This document shows positions 23,329-33,630 of a stretch of 64,000 nucleotides of DNA, piece after piece. The notes under the pieces are model-generated. The model was not told where the DNA came from. It searched no databases and worked only from the letters and a program-made list of their open reading frames with translations. This DNA is from Carettochelys insculpta. Taxonomy: Eukaryota; Chordata; Testudines; Carettochelyidae. Positions within the stretch are counted from its first letter, which is position 1; every line of letters begins with the position of its first letter. The stretch is taken from positions 227,891,501-227,955,500 of the forward strand of contig NC_134137.1 in the NCBI RefSeq assembly GCF_033958435.1, written 5' to 3'. A program made the position numbers and the translations under genes.

Positions 23329-23394
23329 GAAGGCTTCTTCTCCCTGCAACTTAAACCTCTCCTCCACCCAAAATAAAATCATTCCTTTGAGCTC

Positions 23395-23660
23395 AGTGTG
23401 ATTTCATGGTTGGGAGGGAGCTGGGATGGAAACGCAAATCAAACCGGGCGGCTGGGGGAGGGCTGAAGGCACAGCTGGCCACTGATACTCCCTGGTCCGC
23501 AGCAGATGCGCGGCTGAGAGAATTGGGTGGGTTGCGGGGGTGAGGCACCGAAGGTACAGCTCCCCACTGATACTCCCACGTCTGCAGCAAACATGTGGCT
23601 GAGGGATGCACAGAAGAGGAAACCAGGCAAGTTGGGGTGGGAGGCTGAAGGCACTGCTGC
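23395..23660. repeat. 85- to 97-bp tandem repeat, about two and a half units
   Basis: GAAGGCACAGCTGGCCACTG, GAAGGTACAGCTCCCCACTG and GAAGGCACTGCTGCC begin at 23465, 23550 and 23647. It lies between the two convergent Harbinger genes. Confidence 0.7.
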
Positions 23661-23783
23661 CCGCCACATGCTTTCTACTTCCTGAAACTTAACCCACTCC
23701 CACCAACAAAAAGCATTCATTCTTGAAGACAAGGTATGATTTAATGGCATTATGTCACCAGAAAAACATGGGTAGCATGTGTG

Positions 23784-24790
23784 TTACAGATCATTCTTGA
23801 AGCTATTTTTTAAAGCATCCCTTATGGCTGCTGCCTCAGTGTGGCTACTGGTGCCTGGTTGTGTAGGTAGCTGCGAGTAAACCATGCCTATGGCCTCCGC
23901 TTCACCATTCCAGATGGACGGGAAAGTCTCCCGCCTGTGTTCATAAATGTTGTGCAACATAGTGCATGCTGTAATCACAATGGGGACATTACCTTCAGAA
24001 AGGTCCAAACATGTCAATAAACATCTGAACCTTGCTTTTAAACATCCAAAGACGCATTCCACCACCATTCTGTATCTGCTGAGTCTGTAATTGAAGTTTT
24101 CCTTGCTTGGGTCCAGGGCTCCTGTGTAGGGCTTAATAAGGCAAAGGAGCAGAGGGTAAGCAGCATCAGCCAATATAGCAATAGACATCTCCAGATAGCC
24201 AGTCTTGATTTTTCTGAGCAGGGAGAAAAGTCCCATCCAGGAACTTTCCGCAATTTCAGAATATGTGTGCATTGTGAACCCTCCTTGACCAGCCAACGTT
24301 GATGTCAGTGAAACGATCTTTGTGATCTATCAACCTCTGCAACTCCATTAAGAAGTATCCCTTTCTGTTTACATACGCTGAGGCCAGGTGGTCCGGGGCT
24401 GTGACAGGAATGTGCATTACCCTGGGAAACCTCAGTGTTCCTCAGGAGATGCTGAGAGGTTGCATGGGCCACCAGCATCACCACAGCCCCCACCGTAGAT
24501 CTACCAACCCTGAATTGATTTGCCACTGACCTGTAACTCTTGGGCGTTGCAAACTTCCACAGTGCAATTGCTATTCGCTTCTGAACCATTAGAGCTGGCC
24601 TCATTTTTGTGTTGCTGCACTCCAGGGCGGGCACCAGCACGTCACAAAGTTCTGTAAAAGTGGGCTTGTGCATGCGAAAGTTCTGCACCCACTGCTGGTT
24701 GTCCCAGGGCTCCAAAACGATGTGGTCCCACCAGTGTGTGCTGATCTCACAAGTCCAGAACCGCCACTTCACTGTCACCAATGCATTCAT
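23784..24790 (-). pseudogene. Harbinger DDE transposase (DDE_Tnp_4 type), broken
   Basis: Cut-and-paste transposase acting on the element ends in the nucleus. The N-terminal part (24790 down to about 24440) is open: TVKWRFWTCEISTHWWDHIV near the start, then RIAIALWKFATPKSYRSVA and FRVGRSTVGAVVM, a helix-turn-helix-like region. A different frame continues with HIPVTAPDHLASAYVNRKGY and RFTDINVGW. The C-terminal part (24296-23784) is open again, with ILADAAYPLLL (second catalytic Asp) and YRMVVECVFGCLKARF (catalytic Glu). The segment that should hold the first catalytic Asp (IDGTH) is missing between TEVSQGN and HIPVTAPDH, so the copy has a deletion besides its frameshifts. Confidence 0.82.
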
Positions 24791-25303
24791 GGCGGCCAGC
24801 CATTGTGAGTTCCTGGACCTCAGTTGGGAGATTTACTGTTTCAAAACATCAGCATCAGCAGCACCGTTATGATACCCAATCGTCACTGAGCTTTGTAATT
24901 GAAAGAAAAATTGTGCAACAGTCAGTGTGGTTGCTGAAACAATGTGTGCTGTGAGTTGGAGTATTTGGGGATCCATGCTGCAGCAGGAAAAGGCATGGTC
25001 TCCAATTCATTTTTCATGCAGTTAACTGGTGCTCTGAATTCTGGAACAGTGCTTGGAATTCTGAGATTCAAACATGAAACACCCACAAACAACCAGGGCT
25101 AAGGCACTGTGGAATACGTATCCACAATGCACTGCTCATGCTGTTGAACTTGCATGGGAAAATGGGGATGCAAAGACTCGACATGGAAAAATGATGGGTC
25201 AGATTTCCAAAAGCTTTGTAGATAATTTGAATTCATAATACTGAGGTTAAATAATCAAATTTATTAAAAATCTAATTTATCTCATTGTGTAGACGCAACC
25301 ATA

Positions 25304-26880
25304 GAATACTACAATTAGGAGGGACTTCAAGAGGTCATTAAGTCTGGTCCCCAGCTGTCATGGCAGGACCAGACATCATCTAGATCATCCCTGACAGATA
25401 TTTATCTAATCTGTTCTTAATATCGTCCCTGGCCAATTTATTCCAGAGTCTGACTACTCAGACAGTGAGGACACTTTTCCTAATGTCCAACCTAAACTTT
25501 CCATGCTGCAATTTAAGCACATTGTTTCTTATCCTATCATCAGAGGTCAAGGAGAATGATTTTTCTCCCTCTTCCTTGTAACATCCTTTTAGGTACTTGA
25601 AAAACACTATCATGTCCCCTCTGTCTTCTCTTTCCCAAACTGAACAAACCCAGTTTTTTTCAGTCTTCCCTTATAAGTCATGTTATCTAGATCTTTAATC
25701 ATTTTTGTTGCTCTTCTCTGGATTCTCTCCAATTTCTTCACATCTTTTTTGAAATGTGGTGCCAACTGAGTCCTAATCAGAGTAGCGTAGAGTGGAAAAA
25801 TTACATCTTGTGTGTTGCTCACAATGCTTCTGTTAATGCATCCCAGAATCATTCTGCTGCTTTCTGCCACCCCACCGTTGACTCACCTTTAGCATGGGCT
25901 TCACTATGACTCCTCATTCCCTTTCTGCAATACTCCTTCCTAGACAGTCACTTCCCATTTTATATATGTGCAACTGGTAGTTCCTTCTTAAGTGGAGTAC
26001 TTTGCATTTGTGTTTATTAAACTTCATCCTGTTTACCTCAGACTATTCTTCCAGTTTCTCCAGATTTTTGAATTATGACCCTACCCTCCAAAGCACTTGC
26101 AACTCTTCCAAGATTGGTATCATCTGCAGACTTCATAAGCATACTCTTTATGTCATTATTTAAATTGTTGATGAAGATATTGGACAGAATCAGTTCCAAA
26201 ACTGACCCCTGCAGAACCCCACTTGTTGTGCCCTTCCAGCATGACAGTGAACCCTTAATAATCACTTGCAGAGAACAGTTATCCATCCAGTTATGCACCC
26301 ACCTTATAGTAGCCCCATCTAGGTTGCATTTCACTAGTTTGGTGATAAGAAGGTCATGCAAGGCTGTATCTCATGCTTTACTAAAGTCTAGATATACCAT
26401 GTCTACCACTTCCCCATTATCCATAAGACTTGTTATTCTATTAAAGAAAGCTAGCAGATTGGTTTGGCATGATTTGTTCTTGACAAATCCATGCTGGCTG
26501 TTACCTATCATCTTATTTTTTTCCAGGTATTTGCAGGTGAACTCCTTGATTTTTTGCTCCATCATTTTTCCTGGCACAGAAGTTAAACTGATTGGTCTGT
26601 AGTTTCCTGGGTTGTTTTTAATTCCTTTTTATAGTTAAGTGCTATATTTGCCCTTTTCCAGTCTTCAGGAATTTCTTCCAACTTTCACAACTTTTCAAAG
26701 ATAATAGCTAATGGCTCAGATATCTCTTCTATCAGATCCTTGAATATTCTAGGATGGGTTTCATCAGGCCCTGATGGCTTAAAGATATCTAACATCTCAA
26801 AGTAAGTAGGTTCTTCCATTCCAGCATTTACTGGACTGTTTTCTCTGCCATCTGTCTCTGAGGATAATGTTCAACTTCAG
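25304..26880 (-). mobile_element. CR1 LINE, 3' part with RT remnant, minus strand
   Basis: Read on the minus strand, the reverse transcriptase C-terminal region runs from 26361 to 26038: VHNWMDNCSLQVII, TSGVLQGSVLELILSNIFIN (the VPQGSVLGP block) and SADDTNLGRVA (the FADDTKLGG block, catalytic DD). The 3' region ends at 25304 with the CR1 tail TCCTAATTGTAGTATTCTAT. CR1 uses an endonuclease and RT for target-primed insertion, and 5' truncation as here is usual. A few stops remain. The Harbinger element sits exactly in the tail. Confidence 0.85.
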
Positions 26881-26884
26881 CCCA

Positions 26885-27030
26885 TCAGGTCATGCTGGTT
26901 CATCCTTCTTACACTATGTTCCATAAGGATACTTTTGTCCTACATCCACACCCCAAACTCCTGTCTAAAAAGGATCCTAGCTTCCTTCTCAACAATCTTA
27001 TAAGCCTGCCTTGTATTTTTCTTCTATTCT
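26885..27030 (+). mobile_element. Fragment of a second DIRS tyrosine recombinase
   Basis: The frame from 26892 reads PSYTMFHKDTFVLHPHPKLL, which lines up with PPYTVFSKEGIILRPHPAFI of the DIRS at 10880. Only about 135 bases remain, joined directly to the 5' end of the CR1 copy. Confidence 0.65.
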
Positions 27031-27509
27031 CATTCACATCGAGGGACAGGTGCCAGCTTCCAGTTTTTCCCAGGCCTACTCAACCCCTGCTCAGTCCCAG
27101 GCCCTGCGCCAACTCCACATCTTCTCCCACACCCCCACTCTGTCCCTGCTCTTCCCATCTCTTCCCCTGAGTGCACCATGTCACTCCTTCTCCACTCCTG
27201 CCAAGAGAACAGCTGTTCCTCCGTGTGCTGGAGGTGCTGCGAGGGAGGGGAAGGAATTGATCAGGGAGCCAGTGGTAAGCAGGAGGGCCTGGGGGCAGAT
27301 TAGGTTGGCTGCCAGTGGGTGGTGTGCACCTACAGTATCCACGAAGTCAGTGCCTATGTGTCCATGGGATACAAACCTTCACAATGTGGATGCAAAATGG
27401 CATCTAATTACTATCTAAATAGGATCAAACTTATACACAAGCTACACAGACATTTTATTGCATGTGGGAATAAGACTAGGAAGCAGACAAGCACAAATAA
27501 ATCAGCCAT
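27031..27509. other. Intron, no feature recognised
   Basis: A pyrimidine-rich stretch (27040-27210) is followed by unique-looking sequence. No exon is supported. Confidence 0.45.
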
Positions 27510-27692
27510 ACACACTAAGGTCAAAGGGGACCATCTTGATCATCTAGTCTCATGACATCCTGCACATTGCAGACACAACATCACCCACTCACTTCTTCAG
27601 TAGATCCATAAACTCTTAAGTTAGTGACATTCTTAAGTTATGGTTTAAAGACTTCAAGTTCCAGACCATTCAACATTTACACTAGTTTAAAC
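27510..27692 (+). mobile_element. LINE-like dispersed repeat, left part
   Basis: GACCATCTTGATCATCTAGT, CCTGCACATTGCAGACACAA and ATGGTTTAAAGACTTCAAG are phrases of a common turtle CR1-associated repeat. The continuation appears only after the hAT element, at 29325, which shows that the hAT inserted here. Confidence 0.6.
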
Positions 27693-29324
27693 TAGGACTG
27701 TTGATTAATCACAATTATGTCGTGATTAACTCAAAAATTATTTCCAATTAATCACAGTTTTAATCACACTGTTAAACAACAGAATACCATTTGAAATTTA
27801 TTAAATATTTTGGACATTTTTCTACCCTTTCAAATATATTCCTTTTCTTTACACCACTAACTACAAAGTATATGGTGCCCATTTTGTTTAGTTTATATTA
27901 ATTTTGATTATAAATATTTTCACTGTAGAAAAGATAAATAATATTTTCAATTCACTTCATACAAGCACTGTAGTTTAATCTGTTTATCGTGAAAGTGCAA
28001 TTTACAAAAGTAGATGTTTTGGTTATGTAATTGCACTCAAAACAAAAACTGTAAAACTGTAGAGCCTGCATGTTAACTCACTTCTGCTTGTTCAGCTAAT
28101 CGCTAAAAGAAACAAGTATCTTTCAATTTAAAAGAGATACTGCTGCCCAGTTCTTATTTACAATATCATGTGAAAGTGAGAAGAGGTTTTTGTATGGCAC
28201 TTTTATAGCCAGCGTTGCAGAATATTTATGCTTTAGATATGCCAAACATTCATATGTCTTTATGCTTTGACCGCCATTCCAGAGGATGATCTTCCGTGCT
28301 GAGAGTGATTTTTTTCTTAAAAAAAAAAAAGTGTTAATTAAATTTGTGACTGAACTCCTTGAGGAGAATTGTGTGTCTACTGCTGCATGATTTTACCTGT
28401 ATTCTGCTATATATTTTGTGCTATCCTAGTCTTGTGTGACAACCCAGCATGTATAGTTTGCTTTTAAAATGCTTTTACTGCAGATGTGACAAAATAAAAA
28501 TAAAGTGCCAAAGTCAGATTTCTAAAGCTACAGCTGTTGACCCAAAGCTTAAGTATTTGTAGTGTCTTCCAAAATCTGTGGTGGAAGACGTATGGTGCAT
28601 GCCTTCAGAGGTCTTAAAAAGAGCAACACACCAATTCAGAAGCTACAAAACCCAAACCACCAAAAAAGAAAATCAGTCTGCTGTTGGTGGCATCTGTCTC
28701 GAGTGATGAAAGTGGACCAGTCCACACTGCTTTCTATTGTTATCAAGCAGAACCCATGATCACATTGGATGCATGTGCTCTGTAGTGGTGATTGAAGCGT
28801 GAAGGGGTATATGAAACTTTACCGCATCTGGCATGTAAATATCTTCTGATGCTTGCTACAACAATGCCATGCAAATGTCTGTTCTCACTTTCAAGTGACA
28901 TTATAAACAAGGAGTGGGCAGCATTATTTCCTGACAAATGTGTGTTTAAAAAACAAAACAAAAAATCTTGTTTGCCTGAGTGAATGGCTGAACAGTAATA
29001 GGGGTGAGTGGAGTTGAAGGCTCTAAAGTTTTACATTCATGCAATATTTTTGTACATAACTCTACATTTTCAACTTTCATGATCGAGTTTGCAGTACAGT
29101 ATTTGTATTAGGTGAATTGAAAAACATTTATTTTGGTTTTACAGTGCAAATATATTTGTAATAAAATAAATTTAAAGCTAGTACTGTACACTGCATTCTG
29201 TGTTGCAACTGAAATCAATATATTAGAAAATGTAGAAGATATAAAACTATTGAAATAGATTATATATTGCTATTAATTAACTGTGGTTCATTATGATTAA
29301 TGTTTTAGTCACTTGACAACCCTA
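27693..29324 (+). mobile_element. hAT DNA transposon, internally deleted
   Basis: The ends TAGGACTGTTGATTAATCAC and the inverse GTCACTTGACAACCCTA resemble each other. Flanks GTTTAAAC and ATTTGAAT (27685-27692 and 29325-29332) agree at 5 of 8 positions, a decayed hAT-size duplication. The interior keeps the last third of a transposase (28560-28983). AT-rich ends repeat ATTAATCAC motifs. Confidence 0.75.
28560..28983 (+). pseudogene. hAT transposase C-terminal remnant
   Basis: The hAT C-terminal dimerisation domain is readable from 28792: ETLPHLACKYLLMLATTMPC, then FSLSSDIINKEWAALFPDK. This fits the family pattern of PxLAxxARxYLxIPATSAPxE, then RxFSxxGDIxxxxRxxL. The Glu and Arg usual in the PCERxFS motif are replaced (PCKCLFS), another sign of decay. 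Upstream, ATAGCCAGCGTTGCAGAATA (28205) and GATTTCTAAAGCTACAGC (28518) belong to the same gene, with frameshifts between. Confidence 0.75.
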
Positions 29325-29540
29325 ATTTGAATCTGCAAATGATCATGCCTCATGCTGAAGAAAAAGACGAAAAGCCCCAGTTGTGTGTCCACCAATTTGA
29401 CTTGGGGGGAAATTTCCTTCCTGACCCCAAATATGATGATCAGTTAGACCTTGAGCATATTGGCAAGACCTACAAAGGAAACAATTCTTTGTAGTCATTC
29501 AGAGCCCTCCCCATCTATTCTCCCATCTCAGTATCATAAC
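29325..29540 (+). mobile_element. LINE-like dispersed repeat, right part
   Basis: It continues the repeat interrupted at 27692: GGGGGAAATTTCCTTCCTGA, CCCCAAATATGATGATCAG, then CTTTGTAGTCATTCAGAGCC. This order matches what I remember of the turtle repeat. Confidence 0.6.
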
Positions 29541-30099
29541 AGGTCAAATCAGATCAATATTTGACTGGTACAGTCTGGCAGATGTCCTTTGGACAGCCAG
29601 CTAAGTCTAATGTATCTTCCAAGCCTGCTTTCACACATCTCCATGACTGAAATATGATCGGCATACTGAAGCTCTATAAACATGTTTTTGCAGTGTAACT
29701 TGCATTCTAGGTTTTTTGGTATAGATCTGATGTCTAATTCAGCAGAAGAGTCCTGCAATCACTATGTGGTTAGTATTTCTCGCAACTATCTTCCGGAGGG
29801 TCGGTACAGCTTTTTAATCTCTCTAAAATAGGGATCTATTTGGAAAGTTTACAAAGGAGAAAAATTAATAGCTTCCTTTGGTAAGTGTGATTCTCCAAGA
29901 TGGTTGCCTATATGAATTCACACTTCCTGCCAATCTTCCCCTTGTCAGGAAGTCTTGGGTTAAGGTTCCCTGAATTAGGGAGAATAATTGCAGGATTCTT
30001 ATGCCAACTTCCTTTAACACATCCTGGGAACCTAGAGTGACAGGGGAAGGATAGAGCAAAAGTCCACTTTTCTAGGTGAAAAGCAGAAATCACAGTTGA

Positions 30100-30480
30100 G
30101 GTAGCCAGTTGGTCTTTGACAATCCAATAGATGGATGCTTTCTTAAAGGACTCGACAGGCTATAACCTCAACTATGAGAGTCTCAGCTGAGGACCTTATC
30201 CTGGTTCATTCCAGACTAATGGGGACACCCTTTGATGAACTAGTAATATGCTCTTTGCTCTTATTGAAGAGAGCACTTCTGATACCAATAACATCTGCCA
30301 TGAGGGTATCCAAGCTTAAGGTCCTACATATGAACCTCCTTACACAGTTTTATGTAAGGTTAAGCTTTGGCGACATCCAGCCTTCTGCCTGAAGATTGTC
30401 TCCCAGTTTTATGTTAAGCAGGACATTTTTTCTTCCAGTCTTTAAACTTAAGCAAAACATAATCATTACAAGAGGTAGGT
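30100..30480 (+). mobile_element. Fragment of a third DIRS tyrosine recombinase
   Basis: The frame at 30174-30392 reads TPFDELVICSLLLLKRALLI then PITSAMRVSKLKVL. The Arg in SAMRVS corresponds to the catalytic Arg block SARRVSEL; the 5.2-kb copy has PACRVNKM there. FLKGLDRL just upstream in another frame agrees with FLKEPANL. Confidence 0.65.
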
Positions 30481-30924
30481 AGTCATTTTTAGCTTGCTCA
30501 GAAAAAGTTTAGTTGGGGGCAGTAATTTGTGCGAATATTGATGAGTGATATTTCTTGAGATCTTGTTGAATTTGTGCGTGTTGTGTGGCAGGTGCTAGAT
30601 TTCCCTCTTCATACGAAGTGTTGGCAATCTCCATTTGGAGAGGCCCCAGATATCCTCAGTCTCTTTCACCAGCCAGAAGGAATCTGAATCACAGTCACTG
30701 GTGGAAGCATACACCTGGGTAATTCTCTACAAGTTTGGGGGCAGGTGGATTGTTTTCAGAGACTGGTGTTTAATTTGATAATGAGTAACAGTATTCTGTA
30801 ATAACTGAAAGCAATGATAAATGTACTTTTATTGTTAGAAACAGAATTAGTTATCTGTTTAAAAGCAATGAAGTCTAAGTAGCTCATTTTAATAAATTAT
30901 AACTTAGATTTTTATTTACTTCAG

Positions 30925-31097
30925 TCATTAGAGGTGCGACTTCAGTATGAAGTAGAAGATGATATTACTCCTGAACCAGAAATAATTCCTCCATTTCCAG
31001 ATGCCTCATCTCAGCTTCCTTCTTTAAAGAGCCTTTCTGGCAGTACCAACACTGTGGCATGCGAAGGAATGATGAAGGACAGTGTCCCATGTCTTAG
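30925..31097 (+). CDS. STXBP5L: STXBP5L exon: variable loop after the propeller
   Basis: The acceptor is TTACTTCAG ending at 30924 and the donor is TTAG|GTAAAG at 31097/31098. The 173-nt exon starts on a codon boundary and ends with two bases (AG) of a serine codon completed by the next exon. It reads SLEVRLQYEVEDDITPEPEI, then PPFPDASSQLPSLKSLSG, then GMMKDSVPCL. The acidic and Ser/Pro-rich second half is the part of tomosyn that diverges most between paralogues. VRLQYEVEDD fits STXBP5L better than the VRLLYEIND of STXBP5 as I recall it. Confidence 0.93.
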
Positions 31098-31164
31098 GTA
31101 AAGTAATGTACTTATTTCAAGATGTCCAAAATGCATTCTTCTCATTCAAATAAATCATTTAAAT

Positions 31165-31300
31165 AAATCATATTTAATAACTTATTAATGAATTGGATGG
31201 AAAAGGAGGACAAAATATTAAAAAATTCACAGATGATACTAAAATGGGATCTGTACAGAACACCTGTAAAATAAATAAAGAGGGTATAAATAGGTAAAAA
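31165..31300 (+). mobile_element. Short LINE RT fragment
   Basis: AATTCACAGATGATACTAAA followed by ATGGGATCTG is a CR1-type FxDDTKxG block in + orientation. It is too short to classify further. Confidence 0.45.
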
Positions 31301-32360
31301 GTCATATAAAATATCAAGTAAGATTCAACCTGGACTAAGACAGTTCAGTACATTAGGGGACAGTAATCTGCAATAAAGATTAGGAAGATGATAAGCAATT
31401 ATGCCAAAGAAGATGTACTGAGAGAGGCCTGTAAGTTAGATCTGAACTGGTACGCCAATATGAAAACAAACAAGTCCAAATTTTTGAACTGCAAACAAAC
31501 AAGCATCTCAGCATGCAGAAGTCTGTAGTTTATATGGGAAATTATTATTGTCTTTTGAGTTGGCAAAGTGGTCTCCATGAAACAGTCATGTCATTAACTA
31601 CCATTATGTGCATTCCTTCTAGCATGGACCAACGATCTTTGAGGAAAAACATGTATGTATTTATAGAAATAAACCTATGTATTTATTGAACAATAATAAA
31701 AACATAAAGGAAATTAAATGAAATAGATGTAGAGTTATTGGCCTAATATGGGTGGGAGTAAGGAATTTATAGACTTTATATTTCCTGATTTTAGTAAGGG
31801 TTAAGACTCAGGCCCCTCTGGCATTTCCAGAAGCAAACTAGTAGAATGTGGTCTAAATGAATTTTGTGTTAGAGTGAAAAAAACGATCAGTTATACACCA
31901 TACTTAAGAGTAGTTATTGATGATTTGCAGCCAAATTGGGAGGACATATTTTGTGGAGTCCTGCCAGTGGCCCGTCCTCAGTCTGGTATTATTCCATATT
32001 TTCATTAAGAACTTGGGTAATGGGGTAGATGGTATGCTTACAGAATCTATAGATGATATCAAACTGAGAAAGGTTGCAAGCACTTTGAAGGACAGAATTA
32101 GAATTCAAATGACTTTGACAAATTGGAGAATTGGTTAGAAATCAACAAGATGAAATTTAAGAAAAGTGCAAAGTACTACACTTAGGAAGGAAAAATCAAA
32201 TGCACAGCTATTCAGTGACCTAGCAGGTAATATCTTCTGGAAAGTTCTGGAGGTTATAGTGGATCACTAATTCATTATGAGCAAACCATGTACTGTAGTT
32301 GCAAAAAAATCTAATATAATTTTCAGGTATATTAACAGGTGTGTCATAAGACCAAGGAAA

Positions 32361-32713
32361 CAAAACATCAGAAAAGTAGCACTTGAAAGACTAGCAAAAT
32401 GATTTATTCAGTGATGAGCTTTTGTGGGACAGACCCACTTCATCAGATCAATCTCATTTCCAATACAGACTGACACTTAAAAGTACCGAGGACCAAAAAA
32501 AAAATTTGTAATAAAAACTGATAAATCGAATACATAGGAGAGGGATTTGATTTGTCAGTTTTTATCACAATTTCTTTTGGTCCTTGGTACTTATAAATGT
32601 CAGTCTGTATTGGACATGAGATTGATCTGATGAAGTGGGTCTGTCCCACGAAAGCTCATCACAGAATAAATCATTTTATTAGTCTTTTAAGTGCTACATT
32701 TCTTGTTTTGCTG
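32361..32713. mobile_element. Fold-back element with hammerhead-like core, copy 3
   Basis: A perfect 11-bp duplication GACCAAGGAAA flanks it (32350-32360 and 32714-32724). The 353 bp fold almost fully: AGTAGCACTTGAAAGACTAG pairs with CTTTTAAGTGCTAC, and GATGAGCTTTTGTGGGACAG pairs with GTCCCACGAAAGCTCATC. The right arm holds CTGATGA, a hairpin GTGGGTCTGTCCCAC, then GAAA. Confidence 0.88.
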
Positions 32714-32899
32714 GACCAAGGAAATAATTAATTGTCCCACTCTACTTTTTAGTGGTGGAGCTTCAGTGGGAATACTGTGTGAAAGTCTTTACACTACACT
32801 TCAGTAAACACATGAACTAATTGAGTCCATAGGAGATCAGCCAAAATGATAAAAGGTTTAGAAAACCTGATTTCTGAGGAAGGGTTAAAAAAACACAGT

Positions 32900-33268
32900 G
32901 GCTCAAGTTACACTACTGAGTTTTCTTGACAAAACTCAGCACTTTTGCCGGTGTCATTCTGCCTCTCAGCCATGAGGCATAATGCTGCTGATGACAGATT
33001 CTGTTGACAAAAAAGCTGCATTGCTGCTTTGGGGGGCCTTCTCTCGACAGACATGGTGTTCAAAACAATGGGCAGCTCTGTCTGCTGCGCTTCCGGCTGC
33101 CTGTTTTGTCGAGAGAGCAGCCAGGCAGTCTAGCTGATCTGTCGACAAAGCGGATCGCTCTTCCGATTAGCTTTTCTGTGTAGCTGTACTCTGTCAACAG
33201 AAGTTTTGTTGGGAAATCTCTTCTGACAGTGACTTCTGTCAACAGATCGCTGTAGTGTAACCGTAACC
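32900..33268. mobile_element. Fold-back DNA element, family GGTTACACTG, copy 2
   Basis: The ends are GGCTCAAGTTACACTACTGA and the inverse GTAGTGTAACCGTAACC, like 3864-4237. Inside, TCTGTTGACA/TGTCAACAGA and TCTGTCGAC motifs pair. The flanking triplets AGT and TTC do not match. Confidence 0.75.
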
Positions 33269-33630
33269 TTCGTGGTTCAGTCTTGGGAAAAGAAGAGTGA
33301 TGGCAGGATCTGGTAACAGACTTCAAATATCTTAAGGACTGTTATCAAAAGGATGGTGATCAGTTGTTTTCCATTGGCATGGAGAGTAGGACAAAAATAA
33401 TAAGCTTAATCTGTAGGAAGGAAGATTTATGCTAGATGTTAAGAAAAGGTTTCTGTTCATAAGGATTGTTAAGCACTGGAATAAGTTTTCAAGGGAAATT
33501 CTGGACTTCTTATCAGAGGTTTTTACAAATAGGTTAGACAGGGATGGCGCAGGCATACTTGATTATGACTCAGCCTGAGGGGCTGTACTAGGTGACTTCA
33601 AGTCCTTTCCAGACCTATATTTCTATTAGT

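Larger units (their letters stand above)
20551..25300. mobile_element. Two-gene Harbinger DNA transposon, 4.75 kb, TSD ATA
   Basis: The ends are GGCTGCATCTGCACTATGAG then ATAAA on the left, and the inverse on the right (TTTATCTCATTGTGT then AGACGCAACC). ATA flanks both sides (20548-20550 and 25301-25303). Inside is the standard PIF/Harbinger pair: a spliced Myb/SANT-like protein on the + strand and a DDE transposase on the minus strand. Both genes are broken, so the copy is not autonomous now. Its termini match the seven MITEs in this window, so this lineage is the likely source of the enzymes that moved them. Confidence 0.9.
31845..33630 (+). mobile_element. CR1 LINE, + strand, interrupted twice
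   Basis: RT sequence reads at 31940-32140: PVLSLVLFHIFIKNLGNGVD then ESIDDIKLRKVASTL (the DD block, Ala or Phe before it changed). After a fold-back insertion (32361-32713) and a second fold-back element (32900-33268) the 3' region resumes, with GGTTTCTGTTCATAAGGATT and TAGGTGACTTCAAGTCCTTT at the end. The order and common strand of the pieces show that they were once one element. Confidence 0.78.

Noticed and set aside
20918..24790. Host Myb-like gene next to a HARBI1-like gene
   Set aside because: Both genes are broken and lie within one pair of TIRs with a target duplication, so they belong to the transposon.
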